Made by a program: the position numbers and the translations under genes. Below, piece by piece: positions 39,429 to 53,380 of a stretch of DNA of 64,000 nt. The stretch spans positions 1-64,000 of the forward strand of contig JADJPH010000004.1 of the NCBI GenBank assembly GCA_016713335.1, written 5' to 3'. Under the pieces are notes generated by a model that worked only from the letters and a program-made list of their open reading frames with translations, was not told where the DNA came from and ran no database searches. How positions within the stretch are numbered: the stretch's first letter is position 1; every line of letters starts with the position of its first letter. This stretch comes from Candidatus Fredericiella danica (GTDB lineage: Bacteria > Chloroflexota > Anaerolineae > Caldilineales > Caldilineaceae).

Positions 39429-41244
39429 GCCGCTCTTCGCGATATTGCTGTTCGCACTGGTCTTCAGCGCGTCGCCTGTGCAAGCCGCGCCAGCATCACA
39501 GGCATTGCCGCCGGGCAGCCAGTATACCGTTGGAGATTGCCGTGGGGTGGACAAGCAGACCCTGCGGGATGAGATTGAGCGCCATGCGCTCGACGTCATT
39601 GCTTCCGGCGCCGCACCACTCGACATTGACGGGCTCGTTGCCCGCAAGTGGCAAGAACTCGAAATGGACGCCGTGGTCGATGGCGCGGTGCAGAAGTCGG
39701 TCGACAACTTGATGGTTGAGGAAGCGTACCTGGATAAGTTGCTCTCCGGCTGGTGGGGAGAGAAGGCACAGGAGTATGCGGAGCGCATTGCGAATGACGC
39801 TTTTAGTTCTCCAGCCTTTCAGGTGAAGTTGACGGAGCTATCGGAAGCGATTGGTGCTGAAGTCGCGCGCCAGGTTGAGGGTCAATTTGCTCAAGCAGCG
39901 TCAGTTGCCCTGCTTTGCCTACAGGAATATGTGGGCGAGCAATACTCCAGGACGCTGTTTGACGCGTTTCAGGGCAACGTACAGCGCGACGTTGCCAAGC
40001 TTGATTTTACGGTTGAAAATGCCCCCGTGATGCAGGCAATCGACCAACATGGTTTGGCCATTGCGGGTGTCGGCACGATCATTGTGACGCAACTGACGTA
40101 CCGGTTGACGCTGAAACTCAGTGAAAAGATCGCCCAACGTGTTGCCGGGAAGGTGACCGGGCGCGTGCTGGGCAAAGCCGGCTCTTCCCTCATTCCGGTG
40201 GCCGGTTGGATCATCGGCATTGCGATGATTGCGTATGACCTGTGGGAGGGCAATCAAGGCGCCCTGCCGCAGATTCAGGAAGCGTTGCAGAGCGAGGAAG
40301 TCAAGCTCAGAATCCGCAGTGAAATCGCGTCAGCAATCAAAGATGATCTTCCTGACCAGGCGTCATTGATTGCGCTGGAGACATCAGTAAGTTTGCTTGA
40401 GCAATGGCAAGGATTCTGCAACAGTTACGACTACATCTGTTCTCTGGCCGAACGAAATGCTGACTTCGGTGCGATCCTGGATGGCGCCGCATTGAATGAG
40501 CTTGGCGGGCTTGCGACGCTGGTTGGCTGGTATATGGATCAGGCGGGTGGTGCAGAACTAGATCGCGTCATTGCTGATGGTACGCTGGAACGTCTCCTTG
40601 CACTCCCTGCGGCAACGGTAGATGAACTTACGTCCGCGAACCAGCCACATGTGATTGACGCCTGGTTGGCGCTGACGGGCGACAAATTGCCGGAGGTGCT
40701 TGCGCTGGGCATCCATCACGTGACCACACCGGATCAACTGGATGGCCGCATGTTGTCCGCACTGCTGGCTTTGCCGGACGCCGCCAGCGCGAAAAAGGTG
40801 CTGTCCCTGGCACCGCGCCAGCAGCAGGTTCTGCTTGCTCTAGCACCAACGGCGTATGCTAAGTTGGTGTCACAAGAATCGGCCGTGGATCTGGCGCGGA
40901 TCGCAAATCAGATGTTGCAACCCGAGGAGAAACCTGCCCAAATCGCGGACGACCTCATTACGGGTAAGGTTGCAGCGGCGAGTCTTGGCAGCCCCACACC
41001 GTCCTTTGCAACCCCAGGGGGGGCCGCGCTTGCGGCCCGAGCGCCGATCAGTGCTAGCGGCGCCGTGATTGGCAGCGCGTCCGGTGACAATTTCGGATTG
41101 CAGCAGTCGCAAGACAATGGTAGGATATGGCCCTTTAGTACGCTGTTGGTGGTCATTGTGCTTGTGGCCGGCGCCAGTGGCGCTGGTTACCTTGGCTGGC
41201 GGCGGACGCAGGCCAAACGCGCGGAACGGCCAACCGCAAAGTAG
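39406..41244 (+). CDS. secreted membrane-anchored protein, paralogue B, unknown function
   Basis: An intact protein of 612 residues, parallel along its length to the product of 37192-39079. Signal peptide (LFAILLFALVFSASPVQA), helical region with LDIDGLVARKWQELEMDAVVD and LSGWWGEKAQEYAER, hydrophobic hairpin (AIAGVGTIIVTQLTY; GKAGSSLIPVAGWIIGIAMI) followed by GALPQIQEALQSEEVK, then a long helical part, a low-complexity stretch, a final membrane segment (STLLVVIVLVAGASGAGYLGW) and a basic tail. Cys in GDCRG and LLCLQEY match paralogue A; CNSYDYIC is an extra pair. ATG 39406 follows GGAAGGA and overlaps the YbjQ-like gene. Function unknown. Confidence 0.8.
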   Translation: MSKRHLYRPLFAILLFALVFSASPVQAAPASQALPPGSQYTVGDCRGVDKQTLRDEIERHALDVIASGAAPLDIDGLVARKWQELEMDAVVDGAVQKSVDNLMVEEAYLDKLLSGWWGEKAQEYAERIANDAFSSPAFQVKLTELSEAIGAEVARQVEGQFAQAASVALLCLQEYVGEQYSRTLFDAFQGNVQRDVAKLDFTVENAPVMQAIDQHGLAIAGVGTIIVTQLTYRLTLKLSEKIAQRVAGKVTGRVLGKAGSSLIPVAGWIIGIAMIAYDLWEGNQGALPQIQEALQSEEVKLRIRSEIASAIKDDLPDQASLIALETSVSLLEQWQGFCNSYDYICSLAERNADFGAILDGAALNELGGLATLVGWYMDQAGGAELDRVIADGTLERLLALPAATVDELTSANQPHVIDAWLALTGDKLPEVLALGIHHVTTPDQLDGRMLSALLALPDAASAKKVLSLAPRQQQVLLALAPTAYAKLVSQESAVDLARIANQMLQPEEKPAQIADDLITGKVAAASLGSPTPSFATPGGAALAARAPISASGAVIGSASGDNFGLQQSQDNGRIWPFSTLLVVIVLVAGASGAGYLGWRRTQAKRAERPTAK

Positions 41245-41260
41245 CGTGCAAGCTAAGAGA

Positions 41261-41291
41261 CAAACCAGGTTTCGCCTTGAAACCTGGTTTG
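41261..41291 (+). terminator. hairpin terminator after paralogue B
   Basis: CAAACCAGGTTTC (41261-41273) pairs perfectly with GAAACCTGGTTTG (41279-41291) over a five-base loop, 16 bases after the stop codon. The T run after it is short, so it may not be fully intrinsic. Confidence 0.7.
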
Positions 41292-41328
41292 TTGCCTGAT
41301 TCGCCCGCCACAATTGCATCGTTGCACC

Positions 41329-41353
41329 ATCCCTCTCTGCCGAGGGATCTTTT
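41329..41353 (+). terminator. second short hairpin with T run
   Basis: ATCCCTC (41329-41335) pairs with GAGGGAT (41342-41348), followed by CTTTT. It backs up the hairpin at 41261. After it lies TTGACAATTGACAATTG (41384-41400), a short tandem/palindromic word ahead of gltB. Confidence 0.5.
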
Positions 41354-41451
41354 GAAACCCCCTTCAATGTTGAGGGAATCCCATTGACAATTGACAATTG
41401 TGTTCCCCTGCCCCCAAGTCGATACTGACGCAAGCAATAGGAGAAGAGCGC

Positions 41452-46139
<4,688 letters not shown>

Positions 46140-46236
46140 TTGCACACGCCATGGCACGTTGGCACATACGGCCTATTGGGCAGCGTAGTGCGTTGCCGTA
46201 ATTTTTATGATGAAGCTGAAAGTTCCGGAGAAACCA

Positions 46237-47636
46237 ATGGGTAAGACACTTTTCGAAAAAGTCTGGGACGCGCATGTTGTTTCGCAAGATGAAGGCGCTC
46301 CAGCGGTGCTCTACATCGATGCACATTTGATTCATGAAGTTACTTCGCCGCAGGCGTTTGGCGAGTTGCGCGCAACTTGAAAGTGCGCCGCCCGGAACGC
46401 ACCTTTGCAACGATGGACCATGCCATCCCCACGCGTAATGTTGACATTGCGCTGTGGCCGATGGACGCGGCCATCCAGGTGCGCACGCTGCGCGAGAACT
46501 GCGAGGAGTTTGGCGTGACGCTCTGGGATATCAACGGGCCGATTCAGGGCATCGTGCACGTGGTTGGACCCGAGATGGGGATCACCCAACCTGGGATGAC
46601 GATCGTGTGCGGTGACAGCCATACGAGTACGCACGGCGCCTTTGGCGCCCTTGCCTTTGGGATCGGCACGAGTGAAGTCGGGCATGTGCTGGCCACGCAG
46701 TGCCTGCTTCAGAAGCGCCCCAAGACCTTTGCGATCACGGTCGATGGTGAGTTGGGGAAAGGCGTGACGGCCAAAGACATCATTCTGGCAATCATTGCGC
46801 AGAATGGTGCGGGCGGCGGCGCTGGTTATGTCTTTGAATACCGTGGCAGCGCAATTCGCCGGCTCAGCATGGCCAATCGTATGACCATCTGCAATATGAG
46901 CATCGAAGGTGGCGCCCGCGCCGGGATGATTGCGCCGGACGAAACGACTTTTGCGTGGATCGAAGGCCGGCCCTATGCCCCGAAAGGCGAACATTGGGAT
47001 CGCGCGGTCGCTTACTGGAAGACACTTGTCAGCGACGAAGATGCCACGTTTGACCGGGAACTGAAGCTAGATGCGAACAAACTGGAACCGATGGTCACCT
47101 ACGGCACCAATCCGGGCCAGGGGATTGGGGTGACGGGACGCATCCCAACGACGTCTGAACTTGAAGATCCTGCCGAGCGGCGCAGTTTGCTCAGTGCGCT
47201 TGACTATATGGGGTTGCAGGCCGGCCAGAAGATGGAAGGCCAGCCGATCGACATCGTCTTTATCGGCTCCTGCACGAACGGCCGCATCGAGGACCTGCGC
47301 GAGGCTGCCGCGATCGTGAAGGGTAAGCAGGTGCCGGATTCGGTGCAGGCGCTGGTCGTGCCCGGTTCGAAGGCCGTCAAGGCGCAGGCCGAGGCCGAGG
47401 GTCTGGATCGCATCTTTAGCGAGGCGGGCTTTGAATGGCGCGGGGCGGGGTGCAGCATGTGTCTGGCCATGAACGATGACAAGGCGGGCGCGGGCAAGTA
47501 TGTCGCCAGCACGAGCAACCGCAATTTCCAGGGCCGGCAGGGTCCCGGTGCACGCAGTCTGCTCATGAGCCCGATCATGGCCGCTGCCGCCGCCGTGAAT
47601 GGCCGGGTGGTCGACGTACGCGAGATGATGAGCTAA
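46237..47636 (+). CDS. leuC: 3-isopropylmalate dehydratase large subunit (frameshifted)
   Basis: About 466 residues. The first segment (MGKTLFEKVWDAHVV, YIDAHLIHEVTSPQAFGELRA) ends at a TGA by frame change near 46370, and the second resumes at LKVRRPERTFATMDHAIPT. The gap is one or two bases. The 4Fe-4S cysteines are in VFIGSCTNGRIEDL and GCSMCLAMND; CGDSHTSTHGAFGALAFGIGTSE (in parts) lines the active site. With LeuD it isomerises 2- to 3-isopropylmalate. ATG 46237 follows CCGGAG. Placed after gltB by about 100 bases. Confidence 0.93.
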
Positions 47637-47649
47637 GGGGTGGAATGAG

Positions 47650-48240
47650 ATGCAACCGTTTCGAACATTGACTGCGACTGCGGCGCCGTTGCGCCTGGAG
47701 AATGTCGACACCGACCAGATTATTCCTGCGCGGTACTTGACAGCCGTCACCAAAGAGGGCATGGGCAAGGGGCTGTTTAGCGGCATCCGTTATCATCCGG
47801 ACGGTGCGCCGAAGGAAGAGTTTGTGCTGAACAAGGCGGAACATGACGGCGCCCAGGTGTTGATCGCCGGGCGCAATTTTGGAAGCGGGTCGAGCCGCGA
47901 ACATGCGGTGTGGGCGTTGACGGATCATGGCTTCCGGTGCGTGATTGCGCCGGGTTTTGCGGACATCTTTTACAACAACAGCCTGAAGAATGGGCTGCTC
48001 CCGGTGGCGTTGCCCGAGGAAGTGGTGAACATGCTGTGGGATCTGGTGGAGGAAGCGCCGGAGACCATCATCGTGGTCAACCTCACCGATCAATCGGTGG
48101 CGTTGCCCGACGGCCAGCACCATCACTTTGAGATCGATGCGTTCCGCAAGATCTGCCTCTTGGAGGGCCTTGACGATATGGGGTACATCATGTCGAAAGA
48201 GGCGGCGATCGAGGCGTATGAGGCGGCGCCGGCGTTTTAG
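47650..48240 (+). CDS. leuD: 3-isopropylmalate dehydratase small subunit
   Basis: Encodes 196 residues. NVDTDQIIPARYL near the N-terminus and GRNFGSGSSREHAVWAL are the swivelling-domain signatures that bind the substrate and complete the LeuC active site; PGFADIFYNNSLKNGLLPV follows. It starts 13 bases after leuC with GGGGTGGAATGAG upstream. leuB is not in the window. Confidence 0.96.
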   Translation: MQPFRTLTATAAPLRLENVDTDQIIPARYLTAVTKEGMGKGLFSGIRYHPDGAPKEEFVLNKAEHDGAQVLIAGRNFGSGSSREHAVWALTDHGFRCVIAPGFADIFYNNSLKNGLLPVALPEEVVNMLWDLVEEAPETIIVVNLTDQSVALPDGQHHHFEIDAFRKICLLEGLDDMGYIMSKEAAIEAYEAAPAF

Positions 48241-48256
48241 AAAACCTTTTCTCTTT

Positions 48257-48365
48257 TCCTCCGCGAACTCCGCGTAAACTCCGCGTCTCCGCGTTGATCT
48301 TTTCCTCCCGCGTCAACTACCAACGCGGAGGATCGGAGACGCGGAGAAAACGCGGAGAGGAGAAA
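48257..48365. repeat. CGCGGAG-word inverted repeat after leuD
   Basis: CTCCGCG words (48258-48294) face CGCGGAG words (48322-48362), so the region can fold into a long imperfect hairpin. It may end the leuD transcript. It belongs to the same kind of intergenic short-word repeat as those at 27894 and 33796, with a different word. Confidence 0.7.
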
Positions 48366-48408
48366 CAGTGTAACCCTGGGTTCACAACACAGCGCGAACA
48401 CCTTGCTA

Positions 48409-48462
48409 ACACCTGAAGGTGTATGCTAGGGGGGAAGGCGCACATTCTCTAGGTGAGAATGT
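48409..48462. promoter_or_regulatory. palindrome and hairpin upstream of the small protein gene
   Basis: ACACCTGAAGGTGT (48409-48422) is a perfect 14-base palindrome. ACATTCTC (48442-48449) pairs with GAGAATGT (48455-48462). Both lie within 80 bases before the gene at 48489 and could be an operator and an RNA hairpin; no clear promoter hexamers are seen. Confidence 0.4.
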
Positions 48463-48488
48463 AGCTGTGATGAAAGGGAATGACTACT

Positions 48489-48803
48489 ATGAATGTGTTG
48501 AGTTTTGATGAAGTTGTGGAGGCAGCGCAGCATCTGCGCCCAGAGGAAATTCAGGCGTTGTTTGAGCGGATTCAGACTCCCGCACCTGAAGCTGTTGGAT
48601 CGGTTGTGCCCACAACTGACGAGGAGTATGACGATCTGCGCGCCGTGAACGAGTCTTTGAATGCTGCAGGTGCGTTCGAAGGCGACGAGCGGCTGTTCGT
48701 CATCCCTGCAACCTATTTCCATACCATCACCGACGCAGAATTGCTGGCTGCCATCGAGGACATCTCCTGCGAATGGGATGCAGAGGCGGAACAACTCGTC
48801 TAG
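48489..48803 (+). CDS. small acidic hypothetical protein
   Basis: Encodes 104 residues starting MNVLSFDEVVEAAQHLRPEEIQ. It is strongly acidic, with a helical first third and no membrane segment; the early pattern LSFDEVVEAAQxLxPEEIxAL is like that of small antidote or adaptor proteins, but no toxin lies next to it. AAAGGG lies ten bases before ATG 48489; ATG 48480 is the other choice. It converges with the glycosidase gene. Confidence 0.55.
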   Translation: MNVLSFDEVVEAAQHLRPEEIQALFERIQTPAPEAVGSVVPTTDEEYDDLRAVNESLNAAGAFEGDERLFVIPATYFHTITDAELLAAIEDISCEWDAEAEQLV

Positions 48804-48828
48804 CAGCCTGGCAAGAGCCGGCGGAACC

Positions 48829-51018
48829 TTACCGCTGTGCTGAAGGAATATAGAGCCAGTTCCGCACCGTGACCGTCTTGCGCGGGATCGCGGCGAGTGT
48901 AATTGACTCGGCCGGACATGGCACCTGCAGGGTGTTGCCTGAGATTGCAACCTGCCCGGTGTCTTCGATTGTGTTCAAATCTGCCGAACTATAGCGGTGC
49001 ACGGTAGCACTTGCGGTCGCTGAGAAGCCTGCCAGGTTAACAGTTGCGGTGATCGCCTCCGTTGACTTATTGATCAACATAAGCGTCAGCGCCCCATCCT
49101 GGCGTTGTGCGGCAAATGCTCCAAGCTGGGCGGCGTCGGCACTGTGCGCGTGTACGCTGGTTTCTCCAAACCGGCCGCCATGCCCGTCATAGTTCCGAAA
49201 CATCCGGTACGCAAATGCCCCGGGCTGAGTCGATGTTGGGGGCGCCCACAGTGTTGCTAAGTCCAGTCCTTCGCGTCCAAAGATCCCAAGCACCTCAGCC
49301 TGCGCCAACGCGCCGTTGATATGGTCAAGTGCTCCCCAGTTGTATTCTGTGATGGCCAGTTTTGTGCCGGGGTAGTTCTTCGCCACCCACTCTTTCATTC
49401 GCGGCAGCAAACGCACGATGCCCCCATCCGGGCCGGCGTCTGCGATCCAGCTCTCGTCGACATAGGTCGGGTCCCACAACGAACGCGTCGAGCGCAGACG
49501 GAGCGCCTGTGTCGTCGCACCGCCTGCAGGGGACAATGAGACGCCGGGCGCCTGCGGATAATAGTGCAGGTCAAAATAGTCCAGCAGGCGCGTCCCGTGG
49601 GTTTCTTCATAACGCTTCAGTTCGCGCAGATACCACGGGGCAAAGGGTGTGTCGCCATTCGCCAGGCGATCATCTGGTGTTGCCCAGTCTTCGCGTTGGC
49701 CATCATAGGCGCCATACCAGTAGTAGGTCCAGCCCATGACAACAGGACCGGCGAGTTCGGCGCTTGGGTCTGCGGCTTTGACGGCGGCGGCGTAGGCGAT
49801 GGTGCGATCGCGGAATTCTTGGTACTTCCACCCGATAGGCTGTACGTCGCGGTGGGTCTAGAACCAGATGTCGGGTTCATTGTCCAGGTTGTAGAGACGC
49901 ACACCGCCAGCGGATGCAGGACCGTAGCGGTCAACCAGGGATTCAACCCAACCCGCGGCAAAGTCCGGAGCGGCTACGATGCTGGCGTCCAGGGGATCGT
50001 TCCCGGTGATGTGCGAACCATCGGTGCGCACGCCCTTGCCGCAATCTGGTTGCCAGGGGTCTGTTTCCAACTGCGTGCCGTATTTCTGTACGCTAAAGCC
50101 ACACGCCCGGTCGACTCCGTTGGCGACGTAGCCACTCATCGGGATGGTCAAAAGCGTTACGGTATTGGTGCGCAGGTTCTGGTCGATGAAGCGGATGGCG
50201 TCGGAATCTTCGGGTGGGTTTTCTGCTTTGCTTTCCTTGATGTTTTCGAAAAACCAGTCACTGGCGTGGTTTGAGATGTCTGTCAAGTAGTTGTAGCGCG
50301 ACATCGAGTTGCCACCGCGCCGGTTCACCGGCAAATCGAGTTCCTGGGCGAGCGTCTCCTCGGCGAAATTCATGCCGTAGATGTAGGGGTTGATTGGATG
50401 CCGCTCCAGGGCGGCGTTCACGGTAACCGTCACGGCGCGGGAAGGTGTGGGCGGCGGTGCACTGCCCAGGTCGGTGAAGACGATGTCGTCGAGATAGAAA
50501 GTCGGTTGGGCGCTGCCGGCGGCATCATGCCAATAAAGATCTTGGATTGAGGTTGGGCTGCCCAGGTCTAGCAGCGGGATTTCTACCAATTGCCACTGAT
50601 TGGTGGGGGGCGGTACGTGGACGCGATGGGCGTCGTTGCCATTGGCGATCACGTCAATTTCTTGGCCACCCGGCTGACCGCCGTGGAGCCAGAAGCGCAG
50701 ATGCGTGTAGCCGGTCAGGGGCACTGCCGGATCGGCATGAAGGTAAAGACCCGCCCAGGCGGCGTTAAAGTGGACCGCAAGCGCGTGATCCCCCGTATGC
50801 ACAGGGTCGGGATTGGCGAAGTTCAGGGTTGTGTCCCAAGACCAGTTCGCCCAAGGTGCAGCAAGGGCATCATCGTAGAGTACGTCCTCGTTGTCCGCCA
50901 TTACAGGTGGAGCGCCGACGAAGACGGCGATCAGGGCTACGAAGACCAGTGCGACACCCAGTTTCAGCAGTTGGGCCAGGCGAAGTGGCAGCGAATCGGA
51001 AGAGAATTTGTGCATCAT
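48829..51018 (-). CDS. secreted GH44-type glycoside hydrolase (one in-frame TAG)
   Basis: About 729 codons. Signal peptide (a Leu/Val core ending near PPVMA), then a beta-sandwich domain of carbohydrate-binding type (about 40-180, with HLRFWLHGGQPGGQE and FYLDDIVF), then the GH44 barrel: NRRGGNSMSRYNY, LYNLDNEPDIWF (acid/base Glu), VVMGWTYYW and LAITEYNWG (nucleophile Glu), and a C-terminal beta domain. At 49860-49858 the codon after DIWF is TAG; the frame is otherwise unbroken and continues THRDV, as in other GH44 enzymes. A single wrong base is the simplest reading. The family cleaves beta-1,4-glucans such as cellulose or xyloglucan. Confidence 0.82.
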
Positions 51019-51928
51019 GGCCACATTGTACCGTTATTTCTGGCATCTTGCGCCCGACTGCATACTTACGTTACCTCTGCGTTTTGTGGGATGTAGCGTA
51101 AGGGACTATGATCAGTGGTATGGCAGAACTATCGCAAGGCGTTCTTTGGTCGAATTGATTGCGCCAATTGGCAAAGGGACGCGTGGGCTGATCGTGGCGC
51201 CGCCTAAGACGGGCAAGACTATCTTGCTGGAACAGCTTGCGCAGGCCATTCATGCCAGTGAACCGGAGACGCGGATCATCGTCCTGTTGATCGATGAGCG
51301 CCCCGAGGAGGTCACGCACTTTCGGCGTTCGGTTGGGGCCGAGGTGCTCGCAAGTTCAAACGATCAGACCCTGGAATCGCATACGAACCTGGCCGAACTG
51401 ACGATGGCGCATATTCGCACGGAACTGGAATGCGGGCGCAACATCGTGTTGTTGATGGACAGCATCACGCGGCTCAGCCGTGCGTTCAATCTCCACGGTT
51501 CGGGGGCGGGGCGGACGATGACCGGGGGGCTGGATGCAAAAGCGCTGGATGTTCCCCGCCGTTTCTTTGGGTTGGCACGCAACATCGAAAAGGGTGGATC
51601 GGTCACGGTGATTGCGACTGCCCTGGTGCAGACCGGCTCGCGGATGGACGACTTCATTTTTGAGGAGTTCAAGAGCACCGGCAACAGCGAGTTGGTCTTG
51701 GATCGTCCGCTGGCCGAAGCGCGTGTATTTCCTGCGATCAACCTGCTTGCGACCGGCACCCGCCGTGAGGAACTGTTGTATACGCCCGAACAGATGGAGA
51801 AACTGGCGATCGTGCGCCGGTGGATCGCGGCCCGTGACTCCAAGACTGCGATGACCGGGTTGCTCGAACTGCTGAAGAAGGCGCCATCGAACGACGAGTT
51901 TTTGCGGCGGATCAAGTCGAAGAAGTGA
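51019..51928 (+). CDS. rho: Rho-like ATPase domain without the N-terminal RNA-binding domain
   Basis: About 302 residues if ATG 51019 is used; similarity begins only at RTIARRSLVELIAPIGKGTRGLIV. The ring ATPase core is complete: VAPPKTGKTILL (P-loop), VLLIDERPEEVTHF (Walker B and catalytic Glu), LLMDSITRLSRAFN (Q-loop region), FKSTGNSELVLDR and the R-loop. The primary RNA-binding domain of about 130 residues normally in front is missing. The first 35 codons read as noise and the start abuts the divergent GH44 gene. It may be a truncated paralogue, or the 5' part may be lost by a frameshift or assembly join. Confidence 0.75.
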
Positions 51929-51936
51929 TCGAAGGG

Positions 51937-53085
51937 CTAGTCAGTGCGCTGGAATGTGATCTCGTAGGAAAAGTGGAGCGCCGTTATATCCCATTTGCAT
52001 TTGATGTCGATCGTGGGACAGGCACCGTATTCGTAGTTGATGTCGCCCAGTTTACCAACAATGTCCGGCAGGTGAGGTTTTGCCAGCCCCATCTGATTCG
52101 AAACCTGGCTGGTGACCGGCCCCGAAGGATCCGAGGCCACGGATAGCTTAAACGGCTCATAGTACATCGTGATCTCGGTTTTGCCGGGACCTTTGTTCCC
52201 GGTCACGACCTCGCCTTTTTCGCCGACCAGATTTTTGACAACTGCCCCGTCTACACCGTTACCATTCTTGTCCAATACGGTGAGGAAAATCAGGTGTTGG
52301 GCAGCGCTATCGCGGATGCCACCGTTGTTTTCATCCAGCCCCAATACCTTGAATTGAACGATCTTGTACTGGGCGTTTGGATCGAAGTTGCCTTCGCTAG
52401 AACGCGCGGGATCGTACGCAACCGGCGCTGGGACCGGGGTTGCCGTGGCCGCTTCCGCCGGCGGAGGCGCCTCGGTAACGGCGGCGAGCGGCGTCGCCAC
52501 GACCGGCACCGGCAGCACGGCTGCGACCACGACGTTGCCGGTATTCTCGACTGCGGCAAGTTCCCCAAAGATCCATCCCTGTGCGCCGTTAATACAGCAG
52601 ACTTGCCACCAGTCCCCTTGTTCGTTTTTGGCGACAATCGTAAATGATTGGCCCTGTGTGGCAGTCCCGACGAGCTCAAATTCGACCGCAGGTCCGGCGC
52701 GGACATTGACGATGTCGCCCGTGACGGTCAGTTTGGCTTCTGAGATGGCCGGCGGCGTTGCCGTTGCGGTGGGCGGCACCGTACTCTCAGCGGGCACGGG
52801 TGCGGCCGGAACTTCGGGCGCCGTTGCGGCAGCCTCTTCGCCGGCTGGCGGTGGCGCCGCAGGTTGAACGGCGGCGGCATTCTGAACAACCGCCGCGGTC
52901 GGCGTAAACGTGGGGAATGGGGTGCGCGTTGGTGCAGGCGTAGGCGCTTCGTCGCTGCCGCCAAATGGCCCGCAACCGGCAAGCAGCACCGCCACCAGTA
53001 GGGCAAACATGCCCTGGAGGGCCCTTTTTGCGCAGTTATTATAAAAGCCGTACTCACGGTATACTTCATGCTCGTGCTGCATCAT
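51937..53085 (-). CDS. lipoprotein with SH3-like domain
   Basis: About 382 residues. A lipobox LLAGC follows a hydrophobic segment (MFALLVAVLLAGC), so the mature protein should be lipid-anchored outside. A Pro/Thr/Ala-rich linker comes next, then a bacterial SH3 domain (VTGDIVNVRAGPAVEFELVG, WWQVCCINGAQGWIF), a second Ala/Pro linker, and a C-terminal beta-type domain (QFKVLGLDENNGGIRD, FLTVLDKNGNGVDG). The role may be cell-wall or polymer binding. TGAGGA before ATG 53085 supports that start, though it leaves an unusual 25 residues ahead of the hydrophobic core; ATG 53010 would give a normal signal peptide. Confidence 0.8.
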   Translation of the reverse strand: MMQHEHEVYREYGFYNNCAKRALQGMFALLVAVLLAGCGPFGGSDEAPTPAPTRTPFPTFTPTAAVVQNAAAVQPAAPPPAGEEAAATAPEVPAAPVPAESTVPPTATATPPAISEAKLTVTGDIVNVRAGPAVEFELVGTATQGQSFTIVAKNEQGDWWQVCCINGAQGWIFGELAAVENTGNVVVAAVLPVPVVATPLAAVTEAPPPAEAATATPVPAPVAYDPARSSEGNFDPNAQYKIVQFKVLGLDENNGGIRDSAAQHLIFLTVLDKNGNGVDGAVVKNLVGEKGEVVTGNKGPGKTEITMYYEPFKLSVASDPSGPVTSQVSNQMGLAKPHLPDIVGKLGDINYEYGACPTIDIKCKWDITALHFSYEITFQRTD

Positions 53086-53380
53086 GTCAGTCCTCAATTT
53101 TCATGCAACCAGACCGGCTGAAGATGAGATGCATGCCGACCACCCGGACTGCCTGCCGGGATATACTATCACCAAGCGCACCGGCACCAAAGCGAGCGGG
53201 GAGGTTTCTGTTTTGATTAACGAGGGTGATGGTTTGTGAAAAAAAGGACAAATGGCCCATCAATGATGTGATTTAGTTCCTTGGAATTCCTTTAGCGTTA
53301 GTTTTACACTATCTTTCGATGATCTACGGCGCTCCCCGCCATGGACAAGTTAACTGGAGACAGGGAAAAGGAAAAGAAAT

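Noticed and set aside
41384..41400. TTGACAATTGACAATTG as the gltB promoter
   Set aside because: No -10 hexamer is found at 15-19 bases from either TTGACA.
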